Shown here one piece after another: positions 44,705-56,730 of a stretch of DNA of 64,000 nucleotides. Below the pieces are notes generated by a model. That model ran no database searches. It saw only the letters and a program-made list of their open reading frames with translations, and was not told the DNA's origin. Each line of letters starts with the position of its first letter. Position 1 is the first letter of the stretch. Source of the DNA: Liquidambar formosana (taxonomy: Eukaryota; Streptophyta; Magnoliopsida; Saxifragales; Altingiaceae); NCBI GenBank assembly GCA_039720395.1, contig JBBPBK010000059.1:62001-126000 (forward strand). Reading direction: 5' to 3'. The translations under genes were made by a program, and so were the position numbers.

Positions 44705-44880
44705 GCCTTTCTTGTGTCGCTGAGGTGTCCCAAGCATGTCTAAGAAGTGTCGGTGCCGTGTCTTGACCATGTCAGGGAAAAATTAAATTAATAATTACCG
44801 ACACCTTCCAACTGTGTCGAATATGTATCTAGCAAGTGTTGGTGTCCGACACGTGTCATCCATTGCATGGACAGCTTCAA
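44705..44880. repeat. GTGTCGGACACG-type dispersed repeat, copy 3
   Basis: Contains aagtgtcggtgccgtgtcttgaccatgtc and gtgtccgacacgtgtcatcc, closely related to copy 1 at 11436-11600 (shared word: cgtgtcttgacc / atgtcttgaccgtgtc). Confidence 0.6.
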
Positions 44881-46029
44881 AGGAGTTTCAATGTTTCCTA
44901 AGTAAAGGTCCTACCATTTGTAATTTGGCATATAAGTATATAACCACTAGTGTAATTAATCAAAATTGTCTCCGATGCTAAGCAATGATGCTAATATTAT
45001 TAATTGCTCTAAAACACAGGGACAAGGAATGGAGGCAGGCTGCTACTGTTGTAAACATACTGACTAGCAGCTTCATGTGTAAATTACATGAATAGAGTCC
45101 ATGCGCAAGTTATTGCTGTCTATTTCAACTTTTGTCCATATTATCAATGTGCTTGAATGTGTGATCACTATATGACAAAGAACCAACTCAGATGTAGCAA
45201 CATTTTCAAAACTAGTCTCAAACTACTCGACAATCAATGATGAACCCCACAATCCAAAGCTGCACAACATTCTATTTTTCTCCGTTACCAATATAACATT
45301 CATGGCAGAACCCAAAGACGTCGATCATTTTCTCATGGCAGTCCAAAGACTGCTATAAATAAATAAATACAAACAAATACACATATGGTACCACAAGCCA
45401 AGCAAATGCGCTGCACAACAGTCTATGTTTCTCTGTTACCAATATACCATAAATACACAAATATAATTGAATTTCACAAGAATTTCTTTTTCCCAAATTA
45501 ATATAAACGTATAGGCTGTAAAGGATCCTCAACAAAAAACATCAAACAGATGGTAAGAAAGCACACCTAGAAGTCACGAATTTGATGCACAATGCCTTGA
45601 AATTTTGCAGAAATTTTGAATGATCTGCAGAAACTTCGTAAATTCATGAAATCTATATTTATAGTGGTGTACAAAACTCCGCAATTTTTATCACATTGAT
45701 ACAAAACCCTTGGTTTGGGAGAAAACCCAAGAATGTTCAAGCCGAAATTCCCTCTGGAGAGGAAACCCTCGAAAAACATTTCCAAATAAATTAGGGTTTT
45801 ATTTCTTACCTCTATTCCCATTACAACTAGAATTTATGAACTTTTCCCTTCTCTAATAAGGGGAAAAAAAATCTAAATCGTAATCTAAATGGAAACTAGC
45901 AAGAGGACAGATTCGTTAAACCCATCCTTTCTAAATAACAAGTGAACTGCTAGCAACTCAATAGAAGCAATAGGAAAGACTCAAACGGAAAAGTAGAAGG
46001 AAAGAATCAAAACCGTAATCTTCGCGGAG

Positions 46030-46210
46030 CTAACCTTTGCGGCAGAGTGATGAGAGAGAAAAAGAGAGAGAAGAGCAGCAGCGCCGTGTAGAGAGAGAAG
46101 GACCAGGCAGCTCGGCTAGCAGGCTAGGGCTTCTCAGAGAGAACGACGCTGAAGAACGCTGGCCGGTGAGCGGATGCCTGATGGGAAGGTGAACGAATGA
46201 TGAGCCGGTG
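46030..46210 (-). other. Possible orphan 5' leader exon (minus)
   Basis: On the minus strand this is a C/T-rich, GC-elevated stretch (ccctagcctgc..., ttctctctctcttttttctctct) ending GCAAAG|gttagc, like a non-coding first exon with donor. No coding exon that would belong to it is recognised at lower coordinates. 44.9-46.0 kb is otherwise unassigned. Confidence 0.3.
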
Positions 46211-46472
46211 GCCGGCTACCCTCTCTGCCCTACTAGAACGGTATTTGCTACTCCAAAGTCCTAGTTGGACGTTTCTTTATTCCTCTTGTTGCTTTATTTT
46301 TACGGTAAATTACATCTACACCTCGGTGTTTATAACAAATATACTGACTAACCTTCTCTTTTATGAAATTATTATGTACATCTTTACTTTCGAAAATAAT
46401 TTACACATACATCATACACTCATACCTCCCTTCTGCCAAGTATCAGTTATGGGAGTGAGTCTTCCATGTACC

Positions 46473-46603
46473 TGTGATAGGGTCAGGTGGTGTCACAAGC
46501 CAATGAGGACTAAGTAAAGTAGAATTGTGGGGTCAAAAAATACACTGACAATCTCACTTTGCTTGGCATTCATTGGCTTGTGACACCACCTGACCCTATC
46601 ACA
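46473..46603. repeat. Perfect 33-bp inverted repeat (hairpin)
   Basis: 46473-46505 and 46571-46603 are exact reverse complements (tgtgatagggtcaggtggtg then tcacaagccaatg). They enclose 65 bp. Pairing continues imperfectly outward (ttccatgta against tacatgaaa). It could be a foldback MITE or a hairpin small-RNA precursor. Confidence 0.85.
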
Positions 46604-47559
46604 ATTACATGAAAGTTTTTCTCCAATTATAGACACTAACGGTGAATGCTGGTGTCATCCTAAAATGCTTTGAATATACCCATTTTACCCTTCAAACATG
46701 CTAAAGATAGCATTTAGCATGACATCAATGGCCTCCTTTCTCTGCAACTTAAACCAATTTATTGGCTCTCTCTCTTTCTCTCTATTCACACCCGTTATCT
46801 GCCTCTTTATCTCATGCCACTCCACCTGCTCTCCTTGCTTCCTATTTCCTAATACTCTGTAGTAGATATTCTGTGAGGCTAAGCTGAAGATGCTAAACCT
46901 CGCCTTAAAATATGCACGCATGACATCATTCGTGCATATTGTCCCAGCATCATGGGTAGTGCATCTATTTGATAACATTTTTGGTTTAGCAAAAAAAAAT
47001 AATAATAATAATGAAAATTCCAAAAACAAAATGCATATTCCATATAGGATTGGATACCTCATTCGACTTCAAAAAATTGTGAACACAGTAAATAAAAAAA
47101 GCTACATATGCCTCTTGTATATCTCCACTATTAGTTACTGGTTTATTCTCGTTAAATTATAAAAATTAAAATCAAAAAATTAAAAAAACAAAACAAAACA
47201 AAAACACAGAGCATGAAGAAGCATTAAAGAAACGTAATGCTCTAGCAAATTTTCTCACACTATTGGTATTGTCCAGACTCCAGGCATATTTTCCATTGAA
47301 CACTAGATCAGCTTCTTTATTTAATCTTTTTCTAAAAACTAGGTCTCCTCATAATAAATTGGTTGTGAAAGGCAAATCAATAGAGCTTCAGCACGTTGCC
47401 AAGCAATTGCCGCCAAATTCTAAAAGAAGCCACACTATACAAGGACGCATGATATGTTGGGGTTTTTCTAAAATGGAGTGAATAGGAGAAGAATATAAGA
47501 AAAAGAATGGTAAAATAAAAAAGGGAAAAATAGAGCAAGTTAGAAATTTTTTTATCTTT

Positions 47560-47690
47560 AAAAAAAGAATCTAGTTTTCATTTTTTTTGAAATGAAAATT
47601 TTGAATTTTTTTTATCAAATTTAAAAAAAGAATTTAGTTTTCATTTTTTTGAAATGAAAATTTTGAAATTTAATAAAGTTCTTTTTTTTT
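47560..47690. repeat. Tandem duplication with palindromic T/A core
   Basis: The unit ctagttttcattttttttga.aatgaaaattttgaa is present twice (about 47570 and 47632). Each contains the self-complementary ttttcatt...aatgaaaa. It sits at the broken 3' end of the coat-protein region. Confidence 0.75.
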
Positions 47691-49375
47691 TAACTTCTTT
47701 GATTTTATCAAATTTTTCAAAACTAGATTCGTCTATAAATGCTTCTTCACCTATGACATCGCCTAATTTTATAAGTTGAAGTTCCTCATTTGGTATAGCT
47801 TCAAAATTTTCTTTATTTTCATTTCTTTCAGATATCATAAAAATCATGTCAGATTCACTTTCACTTTCAGATTCTGATTGAACCTCATATATAATTGAAT
47901 CAGTGTCAGAGACTTCTTCTCCAACTAAAATTTCTAATTGTTTTTCTTCTAGAAATTTTATCATTTGTCTACCACTCTTTCCTTTCTTAGGACATTATGG
48001 TGCTATGTGACCTTCTTCATTACAAATATAACATTTACATATAGATTTTCTTCTAAATGTAGTGTTTCTATTTTTATTTCTTTTTCTAATATATTTTTTT
48101 ATTAGGATTAGGTTTTTTACCTTTCCATTTAACAAAGTTATATCTTCTAAATTTTTTCTTTTTCTTATAAGGGGTTGATTTTTTACAACCAAATTCCCAT
48201 TGTTGTTGCATAACTTTGCTACAACATTTATCATTAAGTTGATTTTTCACTTGTTTAACAACCTTTTGTGTTATGCAATGTTTAGTTATTATTCTTTCAG
48301 CATATTGAATTCTTGCTCCTAACATGTCTTTTCCACCATTAGAACTACTCAAGAATTCTTTATATCCATCATTACAAAGTTCATTCCACGATGAGGGTAA
48401 CTTATGGAAAAATTGACTTAACCAAAAGTCAGTTTTTGGAGGGTTAAGTTTATGGTAATATTCCTGATAGAATTTTGCAAAGGATTTAAATTCACATATA
48501 TTGCATATCTTACATTTTGTTGGCATATATTCATTGTAAATTTCTTCCTGTTCTTCAAATCTAATTCCACAGAATTCTCTTCTTAGAATTTGTGCGAATT
48601 CATTTAATATTTTATCAAATGTATTAAATTCATTAAGTAAGCTAGCTTTTTCTTGCTTACCTTCATCAGAAGCTTCCCATCTTCTTAGGAAATTTAAGTA
48701 ATCTCCTTGGAGAGTTGCACATATATAGTCTAAAAATCTTTCTTTAGACCAACTACTTTTATATGAATTTATGACAATGGACATTGACTGTGCCCATTCT
48801 CTTAATGCTTGATCATTATTTTTAAATTTGACATTTTTTAAGTCGGGATAAACTCCTCCTGATGTAACATTGATTTTGTTTAAATTAGTCCTGATGGATG
48901 TTGAAGGTGTAGGTTTTGATGTAGAACCTTCATCTTTTAAAGGTTTTAAATCTTCAACTTGCATTGGGTCATCATCATCATAAGGGTCATCAATGATGGG
49001 TGATTCAAAATCAAACCTTTGACCTCTACGAAGTATTTTTTCTTCCTCATCCGTCTCAATCTCTTTTCTTTTTTTAGAGTCTTGAGGATCATTATTACCA
49101 TTTATGTCATCATTGTTTTCCTTTTCTAAATCAATGATTATGTTTTCATCTATTGAAGTACTACTTGTACTTTCAGTGTTGTTTTCACTGGATGATAAGC
49201 CAAATTTTCTACCTTCTAGTTCTGGCTCATCATTTGAGCTTTCATCTTTTACGCTGTTTGGCATAAAAGATATCTCAGATTCCTTATCTGATTCACTTGA
49301 CTCTTCTAATTGAAGAGCTAAGCCGTAATTATATTCAGTCATCAATTCTTCATTGGCTGAATATAATTCTTTCAT
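47641..49375 (-). pseudogene. Endogenous caulimovirid coat-protein region, decayed
   Basis: Main frame 49375-48086 (429 residues). It has a very acidic N-terminal third (EESSESDKESEIS, DDPYDDDDPMQVEDL), then a capsid-like core (REWAQSMSIVINSYK, GDYLNFLRRW, REFCGI, KICNICEF, FFHKLPSSWNEL) and a Lys-rich tail (PYKKKKKFRRYNF). A frameshift near 48110 leads to the frame with a CCHC knuckle CYICNEEGHIAP, broken by a TAA right after it. An acidic continuation runs to 47641. This order matches the capsid part of solendovirus/caulimovirus-like genomes. Everything after it (protease, RT) is missing here. Old, non-functional endogenous viral sequence. Confidence 0.78.
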
Positions 49376-50088
49376 TCGTTTTAGAAGTTTATTACGTTAT
49401 TCGTAATTTTCTCCTTTAATATATCAGGTTTTCTAATATTCTAAAATTTCTTTGATTGCTTCAAAGTCTTTTCGATGTTTATCAGTTTTAAACATCATTA
49501 TCTCTGTTCCAAAATATAATCTAAGAATTTCTTCAAAGATACTTTCTTTTAGTACTAGTGTGTTTCTGAATTATTTTTCAGAGTACTTTCTAAATTTTGG
49601 ATTAAACTTTTTGTTTCATCCTTTAGGTCTATATTTTGTATTTCACCTAACATATTAACTTTATCATATATTTTTTCTTTATTTTTCTCAATATTTACTA
49701 ATTTACTAAACATACCAAATAAATTATCTACAACATAATTTAATGTTCTGCTAATATTGCCTATATATTAGCATCTTTATCTTGTACATGTGCTAAATGT
49801 TTATAATTATTAGTTTGATTATTCAACTTATCTACACACCCTAATTCTTCCATGACTAGGTTTTCCTACAAAGTTGCCGACTTACACGAAAGGATAAACG
49901 CTCTACTGGCTGCCTTTCAACAAGTCAAAGCCTCGGTACTCCCTAATCAAAGTTGTCTTAAGGTTTATAGATAAATCAAAATAACTTAAACTAACAATTA
50001 AAACACTTAACAAATAAACAAGAATAAATTAGCTAAGAAACAGGCTCAAACAGATTACAATAAAACGCTATTAATTTCTAATACTGAA

Positions 50089-50100
50089 GCTCTGATACCA
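50089..50100 (-). other. tRNA-Met primer-binding site of the endogenous caulimovirid
   Basis: Complement reads TGGTATCAGAGC, exactly complementary to the 3' end of initiator tRNA-Met. It lies about 0.7 kb upstream (minus sense) of the coat-protein frame, where a pararetrovirus leader would be. Between them a short frame starts near 49852 (MEELG...) but is soon stopped. Confidence 0.75.
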
Positions 50101-50689
50101 TTAACAAACAAATAGGACCTTAAGCCTTGTTCTTCAGTTTTTTTTTTTTTTTCAAATATAGAATACTAACAATTCTAACTATGGGAGAACACAACCATAA
50201 ACAAAAACATGTTAAACATTTATAAAACAAAAACATGTAAATTACATAAACATATTTAAAACATGCTTCAACAAAACTAATATTACTTTTACAAAACCAA
50301 ATACCGGTTTTGATATCAGTTTGGTATTACTCGTTTTGATTAGAATAAAATGGTATTTTCCATTGTTAACACGTCGCTTTCGAGCTCGTATACGAGCTAA
50401 AGCTCGGTTCGTTTACAGCCTTACTTTTTATGGAGTTAAGGACACGTTGAAATTACTGAAATGTCCATGCTAACATGTGAAGAACTTAATTGGATAAAAA
50501 TTTCAACCCATCTTTTACACCTAACGCATGATATTATATTAATATTAATATTTTTAAAGACCAATTCATATGATTCGGTTTCCATGCCAACAGCCACAGA
50601 TACATGGCTGATGATCATGATTGCTACCTCTTTCTAGATAAGAAAATATAAATATTTACAATCCACTTCTCTCATTTGTCAAAAGGAAA

Positions 50690-50870
50690 ACCCACAACTC
50701 TCATCTCTTTCTCTCTCTCTCTCTCTTTCTCTATATATATATATATATATAGAACACTAACCTCCCTTAAATGTGTATATATATATATATATATATATAA
50801 CACTAACCTCCCTTAAATGTGTAACCCACCCTCTCTTTATACATATACTATATATATACACACACACGAG
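50690..50870. repeat. TC/TA microsatellites with duplicated unit
   Basis: (TC)n about 50707-50732, then (TA)n; the unit aacactaacctcccttaaatgtgta occurs at about 50753 and 50799, each next to (TA)n. Confidence 0.8.
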
Positions 50871-50884
50871 TCTTGATTGGAAAG

Positions 50885-51808
50885 TGTTGGAAACTTTGTA
50901 TTACTTTCATAATTCTATCAAAACAATAAGCATATAAATCACAAACAAAACGATATGAATTCTGGAAATTAACAAACTTACAGTACCCAGAAGATAATTG
51001 AAATAGAAAAGGATTGATCAAGTCTAGCGTTTAACGCTATATCATTAAGACAGATTTCACCCCTCACTTGGTGCTTTGAGTTTCTCAGATGTCTACCTCC
51101 TAAGATATAATGATCTGTATGCACAAAAGAAGCATTGCAATCTCTATGTCTAGCAAACCCTCTATGTTTATACTCTCTCTCTCTAATACGACTTAGAATA
51201 TGCGAAAATTAACTCTTGATTATCTGTACTAATGGTGTACGAAATGGGGTTTATATAGACTTAGTGGTAACTCTCCAGAATAGTTAGAAAGCACGTTGAT
51301 TAAACGCGTTTTATGGTCATGATTGTTCTGGGTTAACAGACACAACTCTTAATGGTAATTTATCCGAATTAGTAAAAATTAATTTTTACTTAAAAAATAA
51401 CACATGGGTCGATCTTACTTGACCATACCCCACCTGACCCAGCCCGGTTCGGTTTAATGGGGTGCAAGCGGGCGCACACGCATGTTTTTGGGTCCAAACC
51501 CAATGTTAGCTAGGTCCTCCCCTTCACAAAACTTGGGTGCCTTTTGGGCCCAAACCATAGGCCCAAAGTATGTGTATATGAATTCACTAAGGAATTCACA
51601 GTTTTCCAATGTGGGACCAGCCTAATTACCATTCTTCAACCAACTATTCAAAAGTGACTTTAGAAAACAATTTCTCATTCAACCTTTAATGATTTTGGCT
51701 AATTAAATATACAAATTAAATCTCCACATGGAGATTAACTAATTCCAATATGGACTCATCTCAAATTACACATGGGACCATATTAATAAATGGCCAATAT
51801 CTTTAACA
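50885..51808 (-). mobile_element. Solo LTR, 924 bp
   Basis: TG...CA ends: TGTTGGAAACTTTG at 50885 and TTAACA at 51808. The 5-bp flanks are GAAAG (50880-50884) and GAAAA (51809-51813), four of five matching. On the minus strand there is a TATA motif (complement of tttatatagac, about 51250-51260), so it is read as a minus-strand LTR. The grouping of gggcccaa and cgcacacg motifs recalls the copia LTRs at 22253, but it is a different family. Confidence 0.7.
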
Positions 51809-51813
51809 GAAAA

Positions 51814-52665
51814 TTTAGAGGTTACGAGGGGGTCGTCACCATGGTTGGTAACGATTTCAAGGTTGCTCAAGGAAGTTCTGGAGCCTGTGAACTTGTTTCC
51901 ACATTCTTGTACAAACATGCTCAAGGATTCAATCTCTCTATTTAAATATTTCTCTCCACACCAAGCCTAGCTTGTTACCACAGTTTCAAGTTCAAATTAA
52001 CCAACCCATTTTTTTTGTTGACAATATCATCTCATTTAATGTGTCGTATCATGAATTAGTTGTCACCTGTAAGTCGTATAAGGTAATGCCCTAACAAAAT
52101 GAAATGTTTTATAATGGTGAGTAGTGCTTATATATGGATGTAAATATGTAATGGGGATGTAGAGGAAGGTTTGGGGTTGTTTACTAAGATAAGGAGTTAT
52201 GGATTTGGCTTAAACCATCTCACTTTTGTTCATTTTTGACCTCCTCCATATCAATACCATATGCACCACCTATGTTTAATGGGATTGGGATTTGCTCAAG
52301 TTGAGCATTTTAACTGGATGCTCAAGTTAGCGTTGGATGTGTACCACGTAGGGGATTCATTCTTCAACGGCTAGATGAGAAGGCTTCACAATGTGTAGGA
52401 GAAGGTTAACGATGTTAGGTTGGGATGGAAATGAAAAACAAAAATGGTGCCATTTATAATGCAAAAACAAAACGAAAAAGAGGAGGAGAGGGAACAGATC
52501 TAGTTTTCAAAATCGAGGCTCTCCTCATCTTCCCTCTCTCTTTTTCTTCTTCTCCATTCTCGCTTGTTCCATTCTCTCTCCTCTTCGCCACCTATTCCTC
52601 TCCTCTCCTCTCCTCTCCTCTCTGACGAAAAAACCAAATCACCAGATCTGCTCCAGTTGGTGAAG
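51814..52665. other. Spacer, no gene recognised
   Basis: Short frames at 52425-52625 have no motif. It contains (TCTCC)n-like sequence at about 52600-52622. Confidence 0.45.
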
Positions 52666-52669
52666 CGAC

Positions 52670-52905
52670 AGCAGTAATGAAGCCTCCTTCACAAACGACA
52701 ACCTCCTTCCCCCCGACGGCAGTGGTAAAGCCCTGGCAATCTCCTTCAGCTTCACTGACGGTAACCTCCTTCTCCCGAAGCCCTGGCAGTCTCCTTCCCC
52801 TTCGCCGACAGTAACCTCCTCCCCTCTAACGGCAGTGGTGAAGCCCGGCAATCTCCTTCACCTTCGCCGATGGCAACCTCTTTCTCCCCGATGGCAGTGG
52901 TGAGT
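52670..52905. repeat. GC-richer tandem repeat, ~60-bp unit
   Basis: Units built on ggcagtggtgaagccctggcaatctccttc and accttcgccgatggcaacctc, four imperfect copies. Could be a remnant of a repetitive coding exon, but no family was recognised. Confidence 0.65.
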
Positions 52906-53444
52906 TAGGGTTTTCAATTTTTTTTTTGCCAGTTAATTACTTTTGTTCCATGTTCTTAGTGTTTTGCATTTGTGCTCTGTTTATTTATTATTTTTTTTTG
53001 TGAACTTATGGTAGTGGTTTGCGTTTTTTTTGCATTTGTGAATCTTTGGTAGTGTTCTGTTATGCATTTGTGCTCTTGTCTACCATCTGTTTGGTTGCTG
53101 AGAAAATTGAGAAAAAGAAAAGAGAAACTTGTGCTCAACTTTTAGACAGGAAGAATCTCTTGAAGATTCATAACTATTTCAAAACTAAGGAGGAAGCACT
53201 TGAATCAATTAAAGGCATTTTCAAAAAATTTCATAAGCCCAATAAGAGTTAAAGACCCACTATAAAATAATTTTAAAGAAAGGAAAAAAAAATGAACAAA
53301 CAAAACTGCACATTTTGTAATGCACCACAATATGGAAACATAGTTTTTATAAGTTGATTTGTGGGATAGTTATTGAGTGAAGTTTGGCCACACCAACTCA
53401 ATTTTTTTAATTAAAAAAAACTGATAAATCTTGTGTTGATTCAG

Positions 53445-53940
53445 GGGTCTTGAGTGAAAGCTACAATAGTTATGTAGTTGGTGTGGATGAGGGTGTGAGG
53501 AGTGTTTTAGAAAGTGAGGAATCAGTAACCAAGGTTTTGATTCCGGGTCTGCCAGATGAATCCAATGGCGATTGCAAAGCTCCAATAAGTAGTTGTTTTG
53601 GGAGTGGAAACCCAAACTTAATGTGCACTATGAAAAATCTGGGTGTAAAAATGTTAATTCCCCACCGGTGTTCTTTCTTCCTGGCTTTGGAGTTGGTTCA
53701 TTTCATTATGAGAATTAATTGAAGGATTTGGGCCATGATTTTAGGGTATGGGTAGTGGATTTTCTTGGATAAGGCATGTCATTACCATTTGAAGACCCTA
53801 CTCCTCAGTTTTAGGAAGGGGGTATTTCAAATGAGAAGGATTTAATATGGGACTTTGGAGATGAAACTCAACCATAGGCAAATGAGCTTGTCTGCTCTAT
53901 GGATTTATGGCGAGACTAAGTTCGCTATTTCATAGAAGAG
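53445..53940 (+). pseudogene. PPH: Pheophytinase (PPH) pseudogene, one exon
   Basis: An exon with acceptor (gattcag before 53445) and donor (gtataa at 53941). It encodes ESVTKVLIPGLPDESNGDC and APISSC. After a 1-nt shift, in the next frame, come the alpha/beta-hydrolase stretch FFLPGFGVGSFHYE and VVDFL. It ends in a segment matching ELVYSMDLWRDQV-type sequence with stops. PPH removes phytol from pheophytin in chloroplasts during chlorophyll breakdown. Lesions are the frameshift after SSC and several in-frame stops (after HYEN, after DFLG, and further on). Upstream 53000-53256 carries an unrelated Lys-rich frame of unknown origin. Confidence 0.85.
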
Positions 53941-54148
53941 GTATAAAATTTTTCCCTTGCATTATTGAGAAACTCGTGCTCCAAATAAACACACATTAGT
54001 CATTAAGAGAAGAAGAAGAAGAAGGGGGGGAAGAAGAGAGACAAGTAATTTTCATTGAGTTGAAATACTTGGAAAGAAAAATTAAACAGATAAAGAAATG
54101 CCCATATAGCATAGTTTAAAATTTTTTTTCCCAATGGTGAGTTTAGAA

Positions 54149-54415
54149 GGATTGCTATTTGGTCGATTTTTTATTTTTATTTTTATTTTGCTATTATTAC
54201 AAGGTTTATGTTTAGAAGATGTCATTATTATAGGTATTTAGGTCAAATAAAGAGAAGGTTAAATTATTTTATTTTATTTTTTTCCAGTGGTGAGTTTAAG
54301 GGGATTCCTATTTGGTTGAAATTATTATTATTATTATTATTTTTCATTGCTATTATTACAAGCTTTATGTTTAGAAGCTATTATTATTATAGGTATTTAG
54401 GTCAAATAAAGAGAA
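54149..54415. repeat. Left MULE terminal region, two tandem TIR units
   Basis: Units at about 54130-54256 and 54288-54415, joined by ccagtggtgagtttaaggggatt-type sequence. A (TTA)n run lies in the second. Confidence 0.85.
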
Positions 54416-54426
54416 AGCACAAGTCA

Positions 54427-54972
54427 ATGGCATCCGAAGGTTCCACAAGCTGTTGTATGCGTATTCCAGTAAGAAAAAGCAAATGTCCTCATACAAGACC
54501 ATGTAAATTAGCCATATCTAGATCTGAACAAAGTCCCGGTAGATTGTACTATAAATCTCTTTGCAAAGTAAGTTTTTATGGTTATGTTTTATATTTGATA
54601 TTAAATTAGCTTATTTGAAACATAATTTTTTACTAACGCAATGTAAGTCTTGTGTAGACTCGTAATTGCTCAGGATTTGTTGATTAGGTCGACGAATGTA
54701 TGGCGCTATTGCATAAAGAAAATATATTAGTACAACGATTCGATATGTACAACAACATACGCACTCCATCTCAAGTACATGAGCGCGAGGACGTGGGAAG
54801 GAGCCCAACAAGAGATGCATTCACATCTGGGTGCACTAGTTTGGATCACGTTTCATACCATGAATTTTCAAGATTGAGTGATCATCTGGTTGAGTTAAGA
54901 TTAATAATGACATGTCTTGTTGTAATTGGGTTGGTAGTTTTATTAGTTGTACTTTTGTTAGTGCTAAACTAA
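54427..54972 (+). pseudogene. GRF-type zinc-finger protein with C-terminal membrane helix (MULE passenger)
   Basis: Exon 54427-54567 starts MASEGSTSC and has a GRF-like SEQSPGRLYYKSLC (family pattern NPGR.F..C), with donor gtaagt. Using acceptor tgtgtag, exon 54658-54972 reads RNCSGFVD, then TAG (54685-54687) where the family has Trp, then VDECMALLHK. It ends in a strongly hydrophobic ITMTCLVV-type helix before TAA (54970-54972). A later acceptor (54687) would avoid the stop but drop the last finger residues. Small GRF-plus-helix proteins of this kind are common in plant genomes. Its position inside the TIRs suggests it belongs to, or was captured by, the MULE. Confidence 0.6.
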
Positions 54973-56684
54973 CATTTCATTCACTGCTCTTCGATGTGGG
55001 AAATGGCATTTCTTAGTACTGCTATGGTTTTCGGAATTGGAAATAGATGGGGTAGAGGGTGCTTTGGTTATCATTTTATTTTGCTAATTTTCTGTAGTTT
55101 AATTGAAGCTCTACTGTGCAAATTTTGGTGCTTTTGATCACCATGAACATAATATATTTTGATGTTCCCAGATATATTTGCTACACTGCCTAAATATGTT
55201 ATCAATGCTTGTGTGGGACTGGAAAATATAGAATTGGCTTCCTAGAGCTAGCATGGAATTGGCATCCCAGAATTGGCATGTACAGTGGAGAATGCATTAA
55301 TTGATATGTATATCAAGTGTGGATGCTTAAAGTATGCACAATATATTTGTCAAAACATGTCCGGAAGAAACTAAGTGACATGGAATTCAATGATTGTTGG
55401 CTTGGTTGAGGAAGGCTTGACAAGAGTGTTTGGCTTTGTTTATTGTCAACTTGCCATGCATGTCATAATATAAAGCTTGGAGAATTGGCTGCTAATAACT
55501 TATTAAATATGGATTCAGCCAGGGGTAGCATCCATAATCTTGTCAAATTCAAATAAAGCTAGTGTCCACTCTAGTTATTTTCCAGCATCCATAATCTTGT
55601 ACAAAAAACAAAATCAAAGAACTATTAACTAATATGAAGCCAACAATTAATATAACAAAAGCACCAAATTTTTTTAGAAAATTTGGCATGACCCTGTCTA
55701 TAATAAGGACATCCCAAGTAATCGACTAATCAAACCTGTACACAATCAAACAACTATTAACTATTCAGAAGCCAACGATATATCAAGAGCACTAAAGTTT
55801 TTTAGAAATTCTAGTATGACCTTATTTATAACAACTAGATATGGCACACATGCGTTGCACGTGAATATTTTTAAATAATATTAGTTATATAAAATAATAA
55901 ATACATAAAGATTTTATATTTTTTTCATGAAAGATAAAGTTTAAAATTCAAGAGTACATACGAACTTTCATTTGTTACCAAATGATAAGAACGTTTACTA
56001 TGTGTTACAATTAAAGGAGGGTAGATATGTATTTTATTTAAAAAAATAAGGGTATATCGGTCATTCAAAAGTTTTTCTAAGATTCAGCCTTTTATAGGTA
56101 GTATAGATAATTAGTCCCCCATAAAAACAAGCAAAAAAAACTAAAGTTTACATCTAAATTTCACATCCATATTCAATGTACATATTAAACCAAAATGCTA
56201 AAAGTTCCAAATTAAACAAGTAGTCCCCTATAATGCTTCTCCCATCATGCTTTTCACTTTGTTCCATGACTGTTCAAATGCCTTGAATAGAAAAAAGTTT
56301 AAGAAGAAAAAACCATTAATTTCCCAAAAAATTAAAAATAATAGAGTTTGTACCTTAAATGATATATGAATGTAAAATCAAACAGATTCACCATGAATAC
56401 CTCAATATCAACAACTCAATCACGATGTCGATCCTTCCAAATTATCATGAGCATTCATGTCACATGGATAGTATAATAACTAAACTAATTTAATGTATAT
56501 ATAATTTTTACTTGGCTATAAGATATGTTATTTGAGTCTTGACAAGACTCAAATGCCCAATTTGAACCATCAATATTTGCTATCAACAATGCTTGGGTGC
56601 TGTTTGGTGGTGTGCACAACATCGAATTCATGGCGGACCCAAAGTCGAACCACCTGTCTCTATAGACAAATAAAAATATTAACA

Positions 56685-56730
<46 letters not shown>

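Noticed and set aside
46685..47062. 125-residue minus-strand ORF
   Set aside because: No recognisable domain, unusual composition at the N-terminus, no splice or start context; kept as unsupported.
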